A DNA stretch of 64,000 nt from an uncultured Bacteroidales bacterium (lineage in GTDB: Bacteria; Bacteroidota; Bacteroidia; Bacteroidales; FEN-979): contig CAIQUS010000059.1 in assembly GCA_903875045.1 (NCBI GenBank), forward strand, positions 1 to 64,000. The letters are read 5' to 3'. The notes under the pieces were generated by a model, which did no database searches, was not told the origin of the DNA, and saw only the letters and a list, made by a program, of their open reading frames with translations. The position numbers and the translations under genes were made by a program. Position 1 is the stretch's first letter. Every line of letters begins with the position of its first letter. This document shows, piece by piece, positions 56,139 through 64,000 of this stretch.

Positions 56139-58643
56139 TTGGAACGAATCACCCTGTTTGCTGATGTTTTATTGCCGCTTCCGGTAGGAGGGACATTTAC
56201 CTATCGTGTTCCATTCGATCTCAATGACCAGGTACATGCAGGTGTTCGCGTAGTGGTGCAGTTCGGTGCCCGGAAAATCTATACTGCGCTTGTTGTCCGT
56301 ATCCATGAAGATCCTCCCACACGATATATTCCAAAATATATTCTTTCAATTCTGGATGAAACCCCGATTGTTACACCGGTTCAGTGTGCTTTTTGGGATT
56401 GGCTGGCCGGATATTACCTTTGCTATCCCGGCGAAGTGATGAATGCGGCATTGCCTTCTGCATTCAAACTGGCAAGCGAATCAAAAATCGCCCTGAACCC
56501 GGTTCTCCCCGACGACCTTACCGGCTTAACAGAAAAGGAACTTCTGCTCATTGAAGCCCTGCACCATCGTAAAAGTATTGCCATTTCTGAGGTTGCCAAA
56601 ATTCTTGACCAGCAGAAGACCATCCCGGTTATTAAAACACTCATGGAAAAGGGGATTATTCTCCCGGAAGAAGAGCTGAATGACCCATACAAACCCCGAC
56701 GGGAAGTTTTTGTGCGCCTGATGCCTGAATTTGCAGATGATGAGGATGCCTTGAAGGTTTTGTTTGATCAGCTTGAAAAGCGGGCTAAAAAACAACTTGA
56801 GATTCTGATGACATTCATCAGACTGTCAAAGTTTGGGTTTGGACAGTTGCAGGAGGTGAAACGCCAGGAACTTTTAAAACAATCAAATGGCAGTGCTGCC
56901 CAGCTTGACACCCTCATCCGGGGAAAAGGAGTGTTCGAATGTTATGATAAACTTGTAAGCCGGTTTGATACGGCAGGGCAGGAGTCGGATACAGAACTGA
57001 TCGGACTTACCAGTGCACAGCAGGATGCACTGACAAAAATCAGGGAATTATTTGTAACCAAAGATGTCGTTTTACTGCACGGTGTAACCTCAAGTGGAAA
57101 GACCGAACTCTATATCAAAATCATACGGGACGTGATCGATCAGGGAAAACAGGTACTCTTCATGCTGCCTGAAATTGCCCTGACGACCCAAATTGTAACC
57201 AGGTTGCGAAAATATTTTGGCGACCGGGTCGGGGTGTACCATTCCCGGTTCAATGTACATGAGCGGGTTGAAATCTGGAACGCGGTTATTGAAAAAAGCG
57301 TGGCAGGATCCACGGTCGGGAGAAAGTATGACATCATTCTGGGAGCCCGTTCAGCGTTGTTTTTGCCATTTTCAAACCTGGGATTGGTGGTTGTCGATGA
57401 AGAACATGATCCTTCTTTTAAACAGATGGAACCTGCACCACGTTATCATGGACGTGATTCTGCCATATATCTTGCCCACATGCACGGTGCCAAAACGCTC
57501 CTGGGGTCTGCAACTCCTTCCGTTGAGAGTTATTTCAATGCCCTGCAGTGTAAATACGGACTTGTCGAACTGTTTGAGCGTTTCGGGAGCATGGAAATGC
57601 CTCAGATCCAGATAGTGGATGTTAAAGAATCATTGCGACAGGGATTGATGAAAAGTCATTTTTCCGCTACTTTGCTCGGCCAGATTGCAACAGCACTCAG
57701 TCTTGGGGAGCAGGCCATTCTGTTTCAAAACCGTCGTGGGTTTTCACTCCGCCTGGAATGCGAGGTTTGCAACTGGATGCCATCCTGTAAAAATTGCGAT
57801 GTGACACTGGTTTACCACAAAAAGAGCAACCAGTTGCGTTGTCATTATTGCGGATATGTTTCGCGAATTCCTGACAAGTGCCCTGAATGTAACGGGGTAA
57901 ATATTAAAATGAAGGGCTTTGGTACTGAAAAAGTGGAAGAGGAACTCGGGCTGATCTTTCCAAAAGCAAGGATTACCCGCATGGATCTTGACACGACACG
58001 GAGCAAACATTCGCTGCAGCAAATTATCGGCGATTTCGAGGCACGTAAAATTGACATCCTCGTTGGTACCCAGATGGTGACCAAAGGACTTGATTTTGAT
58101 AATGTAAGCCTGGTTTGCATTCTGAATGCCGATAATATGCTGAGCTATCCCGATTTCAGGGCAGCCGAACGTAGTTTTCAGCTTATGGCTCAGGTTAGCG
58201 GACGCTCCGGGCGTAAATACAAACAGGGCAGGGTGATCATTCAAACCTTCCGCCCCGACAATCCTGTGATCAGGGATGTTGTGAAAAATGATTACCTGGC
58301 CATGTTCAAACAACAATTGGTGGAACGGCAGAAATACAAATATCCTCCTTATACCCGGCTGGTTCTTTTGAAGTTGAAACACAAAGACCCTGATTTACTG
58401 AACAGGGCGGCCGATGAACTTGCCCGGGCATTGCGCCTCGTTTTCGGAAAACGTATTCTTGGCCCTGAGTTTCCGATGGTATCACGAATCATGAACTATT
58501 ATATCAAACACATCATGTTTAAAATGGAACGCGAGGTTTCATCGGGCGGGATGAAGGAAAAAATGGTGGCGGTCATCGAGAAATTTAAACAGGAAGCTGT
58601 TTTCAGACCGGTGAAAGTGCTCATGGATGTTGATCCACAGTAG
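56139..58643 (+). CDS. priA: Primosomal protein N' (replication restart helicase PriA)
   Basis: 834 residues with a TTG start giving MERITLFADVLLPLPVGG, the standard PriA N-terminus. The 3' DNA-binding domain is followed by a helicase core: Walker A GVTSSGKTEL (near residue 315), Walker B VDEEHDPSF, and a zinc-binding pair CEVCNWMPSCKNC and CHYCGY/CPECNG. PriA restarts stalled replication forks. Its end overlaps convergent divIC-like by 23 bp. Confidence 0.95.
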   Translation: MERITLFADVLLPLPVGGTFTYRVPFDLNDQVHAGVRVVVQFGARKIYTALVVRIHEDPPTRYIPKYILSILDETPIVTPVQCAFWDWLAGYYLCYPGEVMNAALPSAFKLASESKIALNPVLPDDLTGLTEKELLLIEALHHRKSIAISEVAKILDQQKTIPVIKTLMEKGIILPEEELNDPYKPRREVFVRLMPEFADDEDALKVLFDQLEKRAKKQLEILMTFIRLSKFGFGQLQEVKRQELLKQSNGSAAQLDTLIRGKGVFECYDKLVSRFDTAGQESDTELIGLTSAQQDALTKIRELFVTKDVVLLHGVTSSGKTELYIKIIRDVIDQGKQVLFMLPEIALTTQIVTRLRKYFGDRVGVYHSRFNVHERVEIWNAVIEKSVAGSTVGRKYDIILGARSALFLPFSNLGLVVVDEEHDPSFKQMEPAPRYHGRDSAIYLAHMHGAKTLLGSATPSVESYFNALQCKYGLVELFERFGSMEMPQIQIVDVKESLRQGLMKSHFSATLLGQIATALSLGEQAILFQNRRGFSLRLECEVCNWMPSCKNCDVTLVYHKKSNQLRCHYCGYVSRIPDKCPECNGVNIKMKGFGTEKVEEELGLIFPKARITRMDLDTTRSKHSLQQIIGDFEARKIDILVGTQMVTKGLDFDNVSLVCILNADNMLSYPDFRAAERSFQLMAQVSGRSGRKYKQGRVIIQTFRPDNPVIRDVVKNDYLAMFKQQLVERQKYKYPPYTRLVLLKLKHKDPDLLNRAADELARALRLVFGKRILGPEFPMVSRIMNYYIKHIMFKMEREVSSGGMKEKMVAVIEKFKQEAVFRPVKVLMDVDPQ

Positions 58644-58935
58644 TGTCAATGACCAGGAACAGGTCTTCAGTCTCCTTTTTCATCAGGTAGCGTTCTCTCG
58701 CAAACTTCTCAAGCTGGGTACTATCGGTCATTAACTGGTTGGTGAGCGTTGAATCTTTTCTGATTTCTTCCAGATAGAACTGCTTTTCAAGGTTAAGTCC
58801 ATCCAGCTTTTCCTGCAAATGATTGCGGGTCAATAGGTTGTTGCTGTCGAAAAATACCATCCATACTACAAATGCAACCGTTGTGAGGAAGTATTTGTTG
58901 ATGAGGACGCGGAAAATGAATTTTAAGACAGACAT
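58621..58935 (-). CDS. FtsB/DivIC-like septum formation protein
   Basis: 104 residues: one N-terminal transmembrane helix (about residues 13-29) followed by a coiled coil (NHLQEKLDGLNLEKQFYLEE) and a short C-terminal part with ARERYLMKKETEDLFLV, matching the FtsB/DivIC family. It would pair with the FtsL-like protein of the dcw cluster in the FtsQ complex, although it lies 42 kb away. Confidence 0.82.
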   Translation of the reverse strand: MSVLKFIFRVLINKYFLTTVAFVVWMVFFDSNNLLTRNHLQEKLDGLNLEKQFYLEEIRKDSTLTNQLMTDSTQLEKFARERYLMKKETEDLFLVIDTTVDQHP

Positions 58936-58945
58936 GAAAAGGTAA

Positions 58946-58982
58946 GATTTACGATTTATGATTTATGATTTACGATTTACGA
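58946..58982. repeat. Heptamer array (GATTTAC/GATTTAT), 5 units
   Basis: Five GATTTAC/GATTTAT units begin ~10 bp before the divIC-like start on the minus strand. A short 9-bp repeat (CATTGTTTT, two units, about 59018-59035) follows between the array and the end of ppk1. Confidence 0.88.
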
Positions 58983-59047
58983 AAAGGGCATCGATTTCAG
59001 TTTCCTGCATATCCTACATTGTTTTCATTGTTTTCATTGCCCTCATT

Positions 59048-61105
59048 CTACTCCACCTGTCCCTTTAAATAATTATAGATCTCCACTTGCGATCGAATGG
59101 CAGGCCCGCTGGTCTTCTTATATTTGTTTTGTTCTTCCGGGCCAATGATCCTGGCTTTGACATTGTCCGATAATTGAAGTTCAAGCATTTTCCAAAGCTG
59201 CTGCTGAATCCCGGGGTCGAGAATCGGGGTGGCCACCTCAATACGGTTATCAAAATTCCTTACCATCCAGTCGGCGGAGGTAATATAATATTGGTTGTCG
59301 CCGCCATTGCAGAAAACAACGATCCGGGCATGTTCAAGGAAACGGTCAACAATACTGATGGCTTCAATGTTTTCGCTCAAACCCGGTATCCCCGGAACAA
59401 GCGTACATATCCCCCTGATGATGAGTTTTATTTTAACACCGGCCTGACTGGCTTTGTAAAGTTTCTTTACCATGGCTCCGTCAACAAGGCTGTTCAGTTT
59501 GATGATGACCCAGGCATCCCTTCCTGCTGCAGCATGTTGCATCTCATTGTGTAACATCTTAATATAGAAATTACGCATATTGACGGGGGCAACAACCAGC
59601 AATTTAAACTTGTAGGGGCGGTAGCTTTCCTCGATCAGGTGAAAGGCATTCACCACATCATTGCAAATCGTTTGATTGGCCGTAAGAAGGCTCACATCAG
59701 AATAAATCTGCGCTGTAGTTTCATTGAAATTTCCGGTTCCGATGAAGGAGAAGAAAAAGTCGCTGTTGTTCTCTTTCCTGCGGATCAGAATCAGCTTGCT
59801 GTGAACTTTAAAACCCGGGATGCTGTGAATAACCCTTACACCCTCTTCACGCAGCCTTTCTGTCCAGAAAATATTGGCTTCCTCATCAAAGCGCGCCTGG
59901 AGTTCCATAAAAACGGTAACATATTTGCCATTCCTTGTAGCGTTGATCAGTGCATTGATCACTCCCGAATTTTTAGCGGCCCGGTAGATGGTCATTTTGA
60001 TCGACCGTACTTTTGGATCGATGGAAGCTTCACGTAACAGATCAATAATGTATTGGAATGACTGATACGGATAGTGAAGCATGATGTCTTTCTCCCTGAT
60101 CGATGCAAGAATACTCCGGTTCAGCGGCAAATCCTTATGCATCAGGGGTATGAGGGGTTCGTATTCAAGTTCACGGTGCCCGAGGTTTGGAAATCCCATA
60201 AAATCCTTGAAATTATGATACCGTCCACCACCACGGATGGGATCGTCTTTGGTGATTTCCAACCGTTTGGTGATGATCTTCAACAGGTCGGCCGGGATCG
60301 ATTTGTCATAAACAAACCGTACCGGGATTCCGCGCTTCCGCTGTTTCAGGCTTTCAGTCATCACTTCCAGAAAACTTTTTGAAACGTCGGTGTCAATGTC
60401 TATCTCAGCATCGCGGGTAATTTTAACAGTATAGGCTGAAAAAGTATCATATCCGAAGATGGAAAATATTTCGGAAAGGCAGTATCTGATTATATCGTCG
60501 AGCAGGATGATGTAGCGTTTCTCCCCCTCGGTTGGCAGGATCAGGAAGCGCGAAATGGTTTTCGTGGGAAGTTCTATCAGCGCGTAATCATCTTTGAGGG
60601 CTTTGTCATGTCGACCTACGATAACGGCAAGATAGATGGATTTATCACGAAGTGAAGAGATGTCGCGTAAACTGCTGATCATGATGGGAAATAATCCGCC
60701 ACGAACTGTTTCCCGAAAATATTTACGAACAAATATTCCCTGGGATTCAGAGAGTTGTGTTTCGTCAACAATAAATATATTGTGCGGGGCCAGGTCTCCC
60801 AGGATTTTTTCGTAAACATGCATGAATTCACGCTCCTGCGATTGAACAAGGACACCGATCTCCTTAAGCGCTTTCTTTGGGTTTACAGGTGTATCGTAAT
60901 GAAATCTTTCTACTTTCATCATCCGGTTCAGCGTAGCAACGCGTACCCTGAAAAATTCATCCCGGTTATTAGAGAAAATTCCCAGAAATTTCAACCGTTC
61001 AAGCAAAGGATTACGTACATCAGCAGCCTCCTGCAATACCCGGCCATTGAAATAAAGCCAGTTGAGGTCGCGGTTCAGGATGGGCACTTTTTTACGGTCG
61101 GCCAT
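59048..61105 (-). CDS. ppk1: Polyphosphate kinase 1
   Basis: 685 residues with the four PPK1 domains: N-terminal helical (LNRDLNWLYFNGRVLQEA), head, and two phospholipase-D-like catalytic halves. The phosphorylated His is in GFKVHSKLILIRR and the second conserved His region lies near DRFLEHARIVVF. It makes polyphosphate from ATP reversibly. It follows sixA with a 1-nt gap. Confidence 0.95.
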   Translation of the reverse strand: MADRKKVPILNRDLNWLYFNGRVLQEAADVRNPLLERLKFLGIFSNNRDEFFRVRVATLNRMMKVERFHYDTPVNPKKALKEIGVLVQSQEREFMHVYEKILGDLAPHNIFIVDETQLSESQGIFVRKYFRETVRGGLFPIMISSLRDISSLRDKSIYLAVIVGRHDKALKDDYALIELPTKTISRFLILPTEGEKRYIILLDDIIRYCLSEIFSIFGYDTFSAYTVKITRDAEIDIDTDVSKSFLEVMTESLKQRKRGIPVRFVYDKSIPADLLKIITKRLEITKDDPIRGGGRYHNFKDFMGFPNLGHRELEYEPLIPLMHKDLPLNRSILASIREKDIMLHYPYQSFQYIIDLLREASIDPKVRSIKMTIYRAAKNSGVINALINATRNGKYVTVFMELQARFDEEANIFWTERLREEGVRVIHSIPGFKVHSKLILIRRKENNSDFFFSFIGTGNFNETTAQIYSDVSLLTANQTICNDVVNAFHLIEESYRPYKFKLLVVAPVNMRNFYIKMLHNEMQHAAAGRDAWVIIKLNSLVDGAMVKKLYKASQAGVKIKLIIRGICTLVPGIPGLSENIEAISIVDRFLEHARIVVFCNGGDNQYYITSADWMVRNFDNRIEVATPILDPGIQQQLWKMLELQLSDNVKARIIGPEEQNKYKKTSGPAIRSQVEIYNYLKGQVE

Positions 61106-61106
61106 G

Positions 61107-61601
61107 CTATTTTAACATTTTAGGAAATACAACGAATTCCTGAATTGCCTCGATTGATGGAATTTCTTCCCATTTTCCTGTGTTAAATGACAGGCAAACG
61201 ACACACGATGTGGCCATGTCTGCAATCCCCGGATGTAAAAACAGGTTCGCCAGGTTGGTAATGGTCGGATTGTGCCCAAAGATTATCAGCGAGTTAAATT
61301 CATTGGAGGTGCCATAGATCATATCGAGTACCCTGTCGTAGTAGCCATCATAAATTTTCCGGTCGGTTTTGATTTTATTTACCGGAAAGTTTAACCCCTC
61401 TGCAACGATTTTCGCGGTCTCGTATGCACGAACTGCCGGGCTCGATATCCACAGATCGATGGATGTTTCACGTTTTAAAAGGAAATCCACGATCAGTTTT
61501 GTTTTTTTGACCCCTTTGGGAATCAGCGGACGGTCAGCATCCGACACACCCGGCTCCTCCCAGGAGGCTTTGGCGTGGCGCATCAGGTATAGGGTCTTCA
61601 T
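61107..61601 (-). CDS. sixA: SixA-type phosphohistidine phosphatase
   Basis: 164 residues, histidine phosphatase fold. RHAK in LYLMRHAKASWEEPG gives the catalytic His, with Arg and a second His in SLIIFGHNPTIT. SixA removes phosphate from phosphohistidine of signalling proteins. Coupling with ppk1, which also forms a phosphohistidine, is by position only (1-nt gap). Confidence 0.9.
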   Translation of the reverse strand: MKTLYLMRHAKASWEEPGVSDADRPLIPKGVKKTKLIVDFLLKRETSIDLWISSPAVRAYETAKIVAEGLNFPVNKIKTDRKIYDGYYDRVLDMIYGTSNEFNSLIIFGHNPTITNLANLFLHPGIADMATSCVVCLSFNTGKWEEIPSIEAIQEFVVFPKMLK

Positions 61602-61621
61602 AGGCTTTTTGGTTTATCCCC

Positions 61622-61685
61622 ACGCTGAAGCGTAGGGTTAGGCAGCGTATCAGCACTACGCTTCAGCGTAGGGTTAGGTAGCGTA
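61622..61685. repeat. Inverted plus direct repeats between sixA and glyA
   Basis: A 14-bp perfect inverted repeat ACGCTGAAGCGTAG (61622-61635) with CTACGCTTCAGCGT (61656-61669) and a 20-nt loop. A 20-bp direct repeat with one mismatch (61630-61649 and 61666-61685) overlaps it. It lies just past the glyA stop and may act as a terminator or as an RNA-processing signal. Confidence 0.7.
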
Positions 61686-61693
61686 GGCATACG

Positions 61694-62974
61694 TTAGTAG
61701 GCAAACAGCGGAAATTCCGCCATCATTTCATTCACTTTTGTACGCACCTTAATAATATTCGATTCATTATCAATATCACAAATCACATCATCAACCAGCT
61801 TTACGATTTTGGCCATGTGTTTTTCTTTTAATCCACGGGTCGTAATGGCCGGTGTGCCAACGCGTAAACCAGAGGTTTGGAAGGGCGAACGGCTGTCGAA
61901 GGGAACCATGTTTTTGTTAACGGTGATGTCGGCCCGTACAAGAATATTTTCAACTTGTTTTCCGGTAATGTTGGGGAATTTTGTTCTCAGATCAATGAGC
62001 ATCAAATGGTTGTCTGTTCCACCGGAGATAACATGGTAACCCTTGTCGGTGAATGCCTTGGACATGGCGGCAGCATTTTTCTTAACCTGGAGCACATAGT
62101 CCATGTATTCGTCTGAAAGGGCTTCATAAAAAGAAACAGCTTTTGCAGCGATGACATGTTCCAGCGGCCCACCCTGGATCCCGGGGAAGACAGCAGAATC
62201 GAGCAATTGCGACATCATTTTTATTTCACCCTTCGGAGTGGTAAGTTTCCATGGATTCTCGAAATCCTTGCCCATGAGGATCATTCCTCCGCGTGGACCA
62301 CGCAGGGTTTTATGGGTGGTGGTGGTAACAATATGACAATGGGGTAACGGATCGTTCAGGAGTCCGCGTGCGATCAGTCCGGCCGGATGGGCGATGTCTG
62401 CTAGAAGTAAAGCGCCGATCTTGTCGGCGATGCTCCGCATACGTTTGTAATCCCAATCGCGCGAGTAGGCTGATGCGCCTGCAATGATCAGTTTGGGCAT
62501 TGTAGACAGCGCCTTCTCCTCCATTTTGTCATAATCAATCATACCAGACTCCTGCTCAACCTGGTAGGCAACGGCTTTGTAAAGAATTCCGGATGAATTC
62601 ACCAGCGACCCATGCGAAAGGTGACCTCCATGCGAAAGATCAAGTCCCATAAAGGTATCACCCGGTTTCAAACAGGTCATCAATACAGCCATGTTGGCCT
62701 GGGCACCGGAATGGGGTTGTACGTTGGCCCATTCAGCGTTGAATAACTCTTTGGCACGGTCAATGGCCAACTGCTCTGAAATGTCTACGTTTTGACATCC
62801 GCCATAATAGCGTTTGCCGGGATATCCCTCGGCATATTTGTTGGTAAGACAGGAACCCATGGCTTTCAATACCTGATCGCTGACAAAATTTTCTGAAGCA
62901 ATCAGCTCCAGCCCGTTGGTTTGCCTATGCAATTCATCCTTAATGACCTTGAAAATCGCACTATCTTTTTTCAT
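61694..62974 (-). CDS. glyA: Serine hydroxymethyltransferase
   Basis: 426 residues, PLP-dependent enzyme. The PLP-lysine sits in [15 protein letters not shown]-terminal [21 protein letters not shown] and QPHSGAQAN are also conserved. It interconverts serine and glycine and supplies one-carbon units to tetrahydrofolate. A -7-like TACTTTTG is located 60-70 bp upstream. Confidence 0.97.
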   Translation of the reverse strand: MKKDSAIFKVIKDELHRQTNGLELIASENFVSDQVLKAMGSCLTNKYAEGYPGKRYYGGCQNVDISEQLAIDRAKELFNAEWANVQPHSGAQANMAVLMTCLKPGDTFMGLDLSHGGHLSHGSLVNSSGILYKAVAYQVEQESGMIDYDKMEEKALSTMPKLIIAGASAYSRDWDYKRMRSIADKIGALLLADIAHPAGLIARGLLNDPLPHCHIVTTTTHKTLRGPRGGMILMGKDFENPWKLTTPKGEIKMMSQLLDSAVFPGIQGGPLEHVIAAKAVSFYEALSDEYMDYVLQVKKNAAAMSKAFTDKGYHVISGGTDNHLMLIDLRTKFPNITGKQVENILVRADITVNKNMVPFDSRSPFQTSGLRVGTPAITTRGLKEKHMAKIVKLVDDVICDIDNESNIIKVRTKVNEMMAEFPLFAY

Positions 62975-63034
62975 AACAGATTAAAATTTTGGAGATTAAA
63001 TATCGTTGATTTGAATGAAGGTCGTTTGGAAGAA

Positions 63035-63063
63035 CAAAAGTAAAATTATTTCAGATAAAAACT
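63035..63063 (-). promoter_or_regulatory. Candidate glyA promoter
   Basis: TACTTTTG on the minus strand (63042-63035) matches TAnnTTTG; a T-rich stretch (TTTTT) at 63063-63057 could serve as the -33 element, roughly 15-18 bp away. The leader would be about 60 nt. Confidence 0.4.
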
Positions 63064-63155
63064 GGATATTTGCTTGGAAATCTTAAAAGTTAAAAATGAA
63101 GCCCGTACCCGGGTGTTTCATTAGCTTCCCGGTCGAACAGACAAAAAAAATTACG

Positions 63156-64000
63156 ATGAGAATTTTTCAAAATAAATGTTTACCCGGAAACATATTCCTC
63201 CGTTTTCATTTTTCATTTTTCATTTTTCATTTTCCTATTATCCTTTTCGCCCTGATTGGTTTTACGGCATTGAATGCTTTCTCTCAATTGTCTGCGGGAA
63301 AAGACGATACCATCAACCCGGGCGTCCCTGTCACCCTCACTGCCAGATTCGGACAGCTGGCCAATGGTGTTACGACACTCGATAACAGAGTGGAAGGTCC
63401 TTTCGATATCGGATTTGATTTTACATTTTACGGAAATAAATATACCCGGTTTTCAATCGGCGAAAATGGCTGGATCAGCTTTACCCATGTACCCAGCTGG
63501 GGTGCCACCAGGAATATCCGCCTTCCAAGCGCTGCAAACGACAGTCCCAAGAATTGTATTTTAGGCGCGATGGAGGACTTGAATCCCAAGCTGGCAGGAA
63601 GTCCATATATATTTTATCAAACAGTCGGACAGGCTCCAAACAGAAAACTCGTCGTCATGTGGTGCCAGTGCCCCATGTTTGGCTGCGATGATCTTTCGGT
63701 TTCATTTCAAATAATTTTGAAGGAGGGGGACACTATTGAAACCCATATTTACAACAAACCGGTATGTGCCAATTGGGATAATAAATGTACCATCGGAATA
63801 CAGGATGAATCGGGTTACAATTGCGATACTTTGCCAAATATGAACCGGAATTCGACTTCGTGGAGTGCCAGCCAGGAAGGCTGGAGATTTGTGCCGACTT
63901 CATTCGACACCTATGAGGTTACTCAAATTCCTTACCGCATGGAACCGATCACTCCGGGAGATAAAATTTCTTACCGTTGGTATATCGGATCCGAATTTTT
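63156..64000 (+). CDS. Exported hypothetical protein, partial, with repeat-encoded signal peptide
   Basis: Open frame from ATG 63156 (MRIFQNKCLPGN) to the window edge, 281 codons visible. The signal peptide (ending NAFSQ) has hydrophobic residues FHFSFFIFHF encoded by CATTTTT heptamers. The mature part (LSAGKDDTINPGVPVTLTARF; FDIGFDFTFYGNKYTRFSIG; ENGWISF) resembles exported beta-rich domains seen in large Bacteroidota adhesins; Cys pairs (CQCPMFGCD) suggest disulfides. Function unknown; the C-terminus, where a T9SS domain would be, lies outside. Confidence 0.75.
   Translation, partial: MRIFQNKCLPGNIFLRFHFSFFIFHFPIILFALIGFTALNAFSQLSAGKDDTINPGVPVTLTARFGQLANGVTTLDNRVEGPFDIGFDFTFYGNKYTRFSIGENGWISFTHVPSWGATRNIRLPSAANDSPKNCILGAMEDLNPKLAGSPYIFYQTVGQAPNRKLVVMWCQCPMFGCDDLSVSFQIILKEGDTIETHIYNKPVCANWDNKCTIGIQDESGYNCDTLPNMNRNSTSWSASQEGWRFVPTSFDTYEVTQIPYRMEPITPGDKISYRWYIGSEF
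63203..63233. repeat. CATTTTT heptamer array inside a signal peptide
   Basis: Three perfect CATTTTT units plus partial units on each side. In the gene direction it is stop-free and gives hydrophobic residues; the reverse (AAAAATG) would contain TGA. Confidence 0.88.

Overview
The window looks like a chromosomal segment of a Bacteroidota bacterium, most likely Bacteroidales-like. Evidence: the gene order of the division/cell-wall (dcw) cluster, type IX secretion (T9SS) C-terminal sorting domains, FISUMP-domain surface proteins, a DUF5686/carboxypeptidase-regulatory outer-membrane protein, an FtsZ tail ending near PAYKRR, and several TAnnTTTG promoter-like -7 elements. No rRNA, tRNA, transposase, integrase, phage module or CRISPR array was seen.

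Layout: 1-2.4 kb, end of a heptose-kinase-like gene, a geranylgeranyl-reductase-family flavoprotein and an SDR. 2.4-17.8 kb (minus strand), one long dcw operon: mraZ, rsmH, ftsL-like, ftsI, murE, mraY, a truncated murD, ftsW, a murG-murC fusion, ftsQ, ftsA, ftsZ, yqeY, headed by three MraZ operator boxes. 18-25 kb, T9SS/FISUMP surface proteins around an NtrC-like response regulator. 25-36.8 kb, a GT-C-like membrane protein, a GH2 beta-galactosidase, sirtuin, CutC, hydrolase, radical SAM/SPASM protein, small envelope proteins and an AI-2E-family permease. 37-41.5 kb, two more surface proteins. 41.6-50.8 kb (minus strand), a respiratory locus: Tat-exported FeS protein, NrfD-like membrane subunit, membrane cytochrome c, DoxX-like protein, SCO, then an A2-type caa3 oxidase (coxA, coxC, coxD, coxB) and ctaB. 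51-63 kb, housekeeping genes (outer-membrane protein, rRNA methyltransferase, pfkA, priA, divIC-like, ppk1, sixA, glyA). The window ends inside an exported protein.

The most unusual signal is a set of short tandem arrays of 7-bp and 8-bp units spread across the whole window. Three main unit families recur: heptamers of the AAATCGT/AAATCCC type, octamers of the TGCCCACT type, and octamers of the GAAATGGT type; a TCATCACA octamer and a CATTTTT heptamer occur once each. Between genes they often start within 0-3 nt of a stop codon and end just before the next start; in the cox operon the same order (stop, octamer array, heptamer array, start) repeats. Inside genes they are translated as 7- or 8-residue periodic segments: they form the linker that fuses MurG to MurC, an insert in a radical SAM protein, and the hydrophobic part of two signal peptides. 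Because 7 and 8 are not multiples of 3, a change of one unit in an in-frame array would shift the reading frame, so these could be phase-variable switches; that is an inference. The GH2 gene is bounded by inverted copies of one octamer array.

The second unusual point is that murD is reduced to its C-terminal domain inside an otherwise complete dcw operon, next to the murG-murC fusion.
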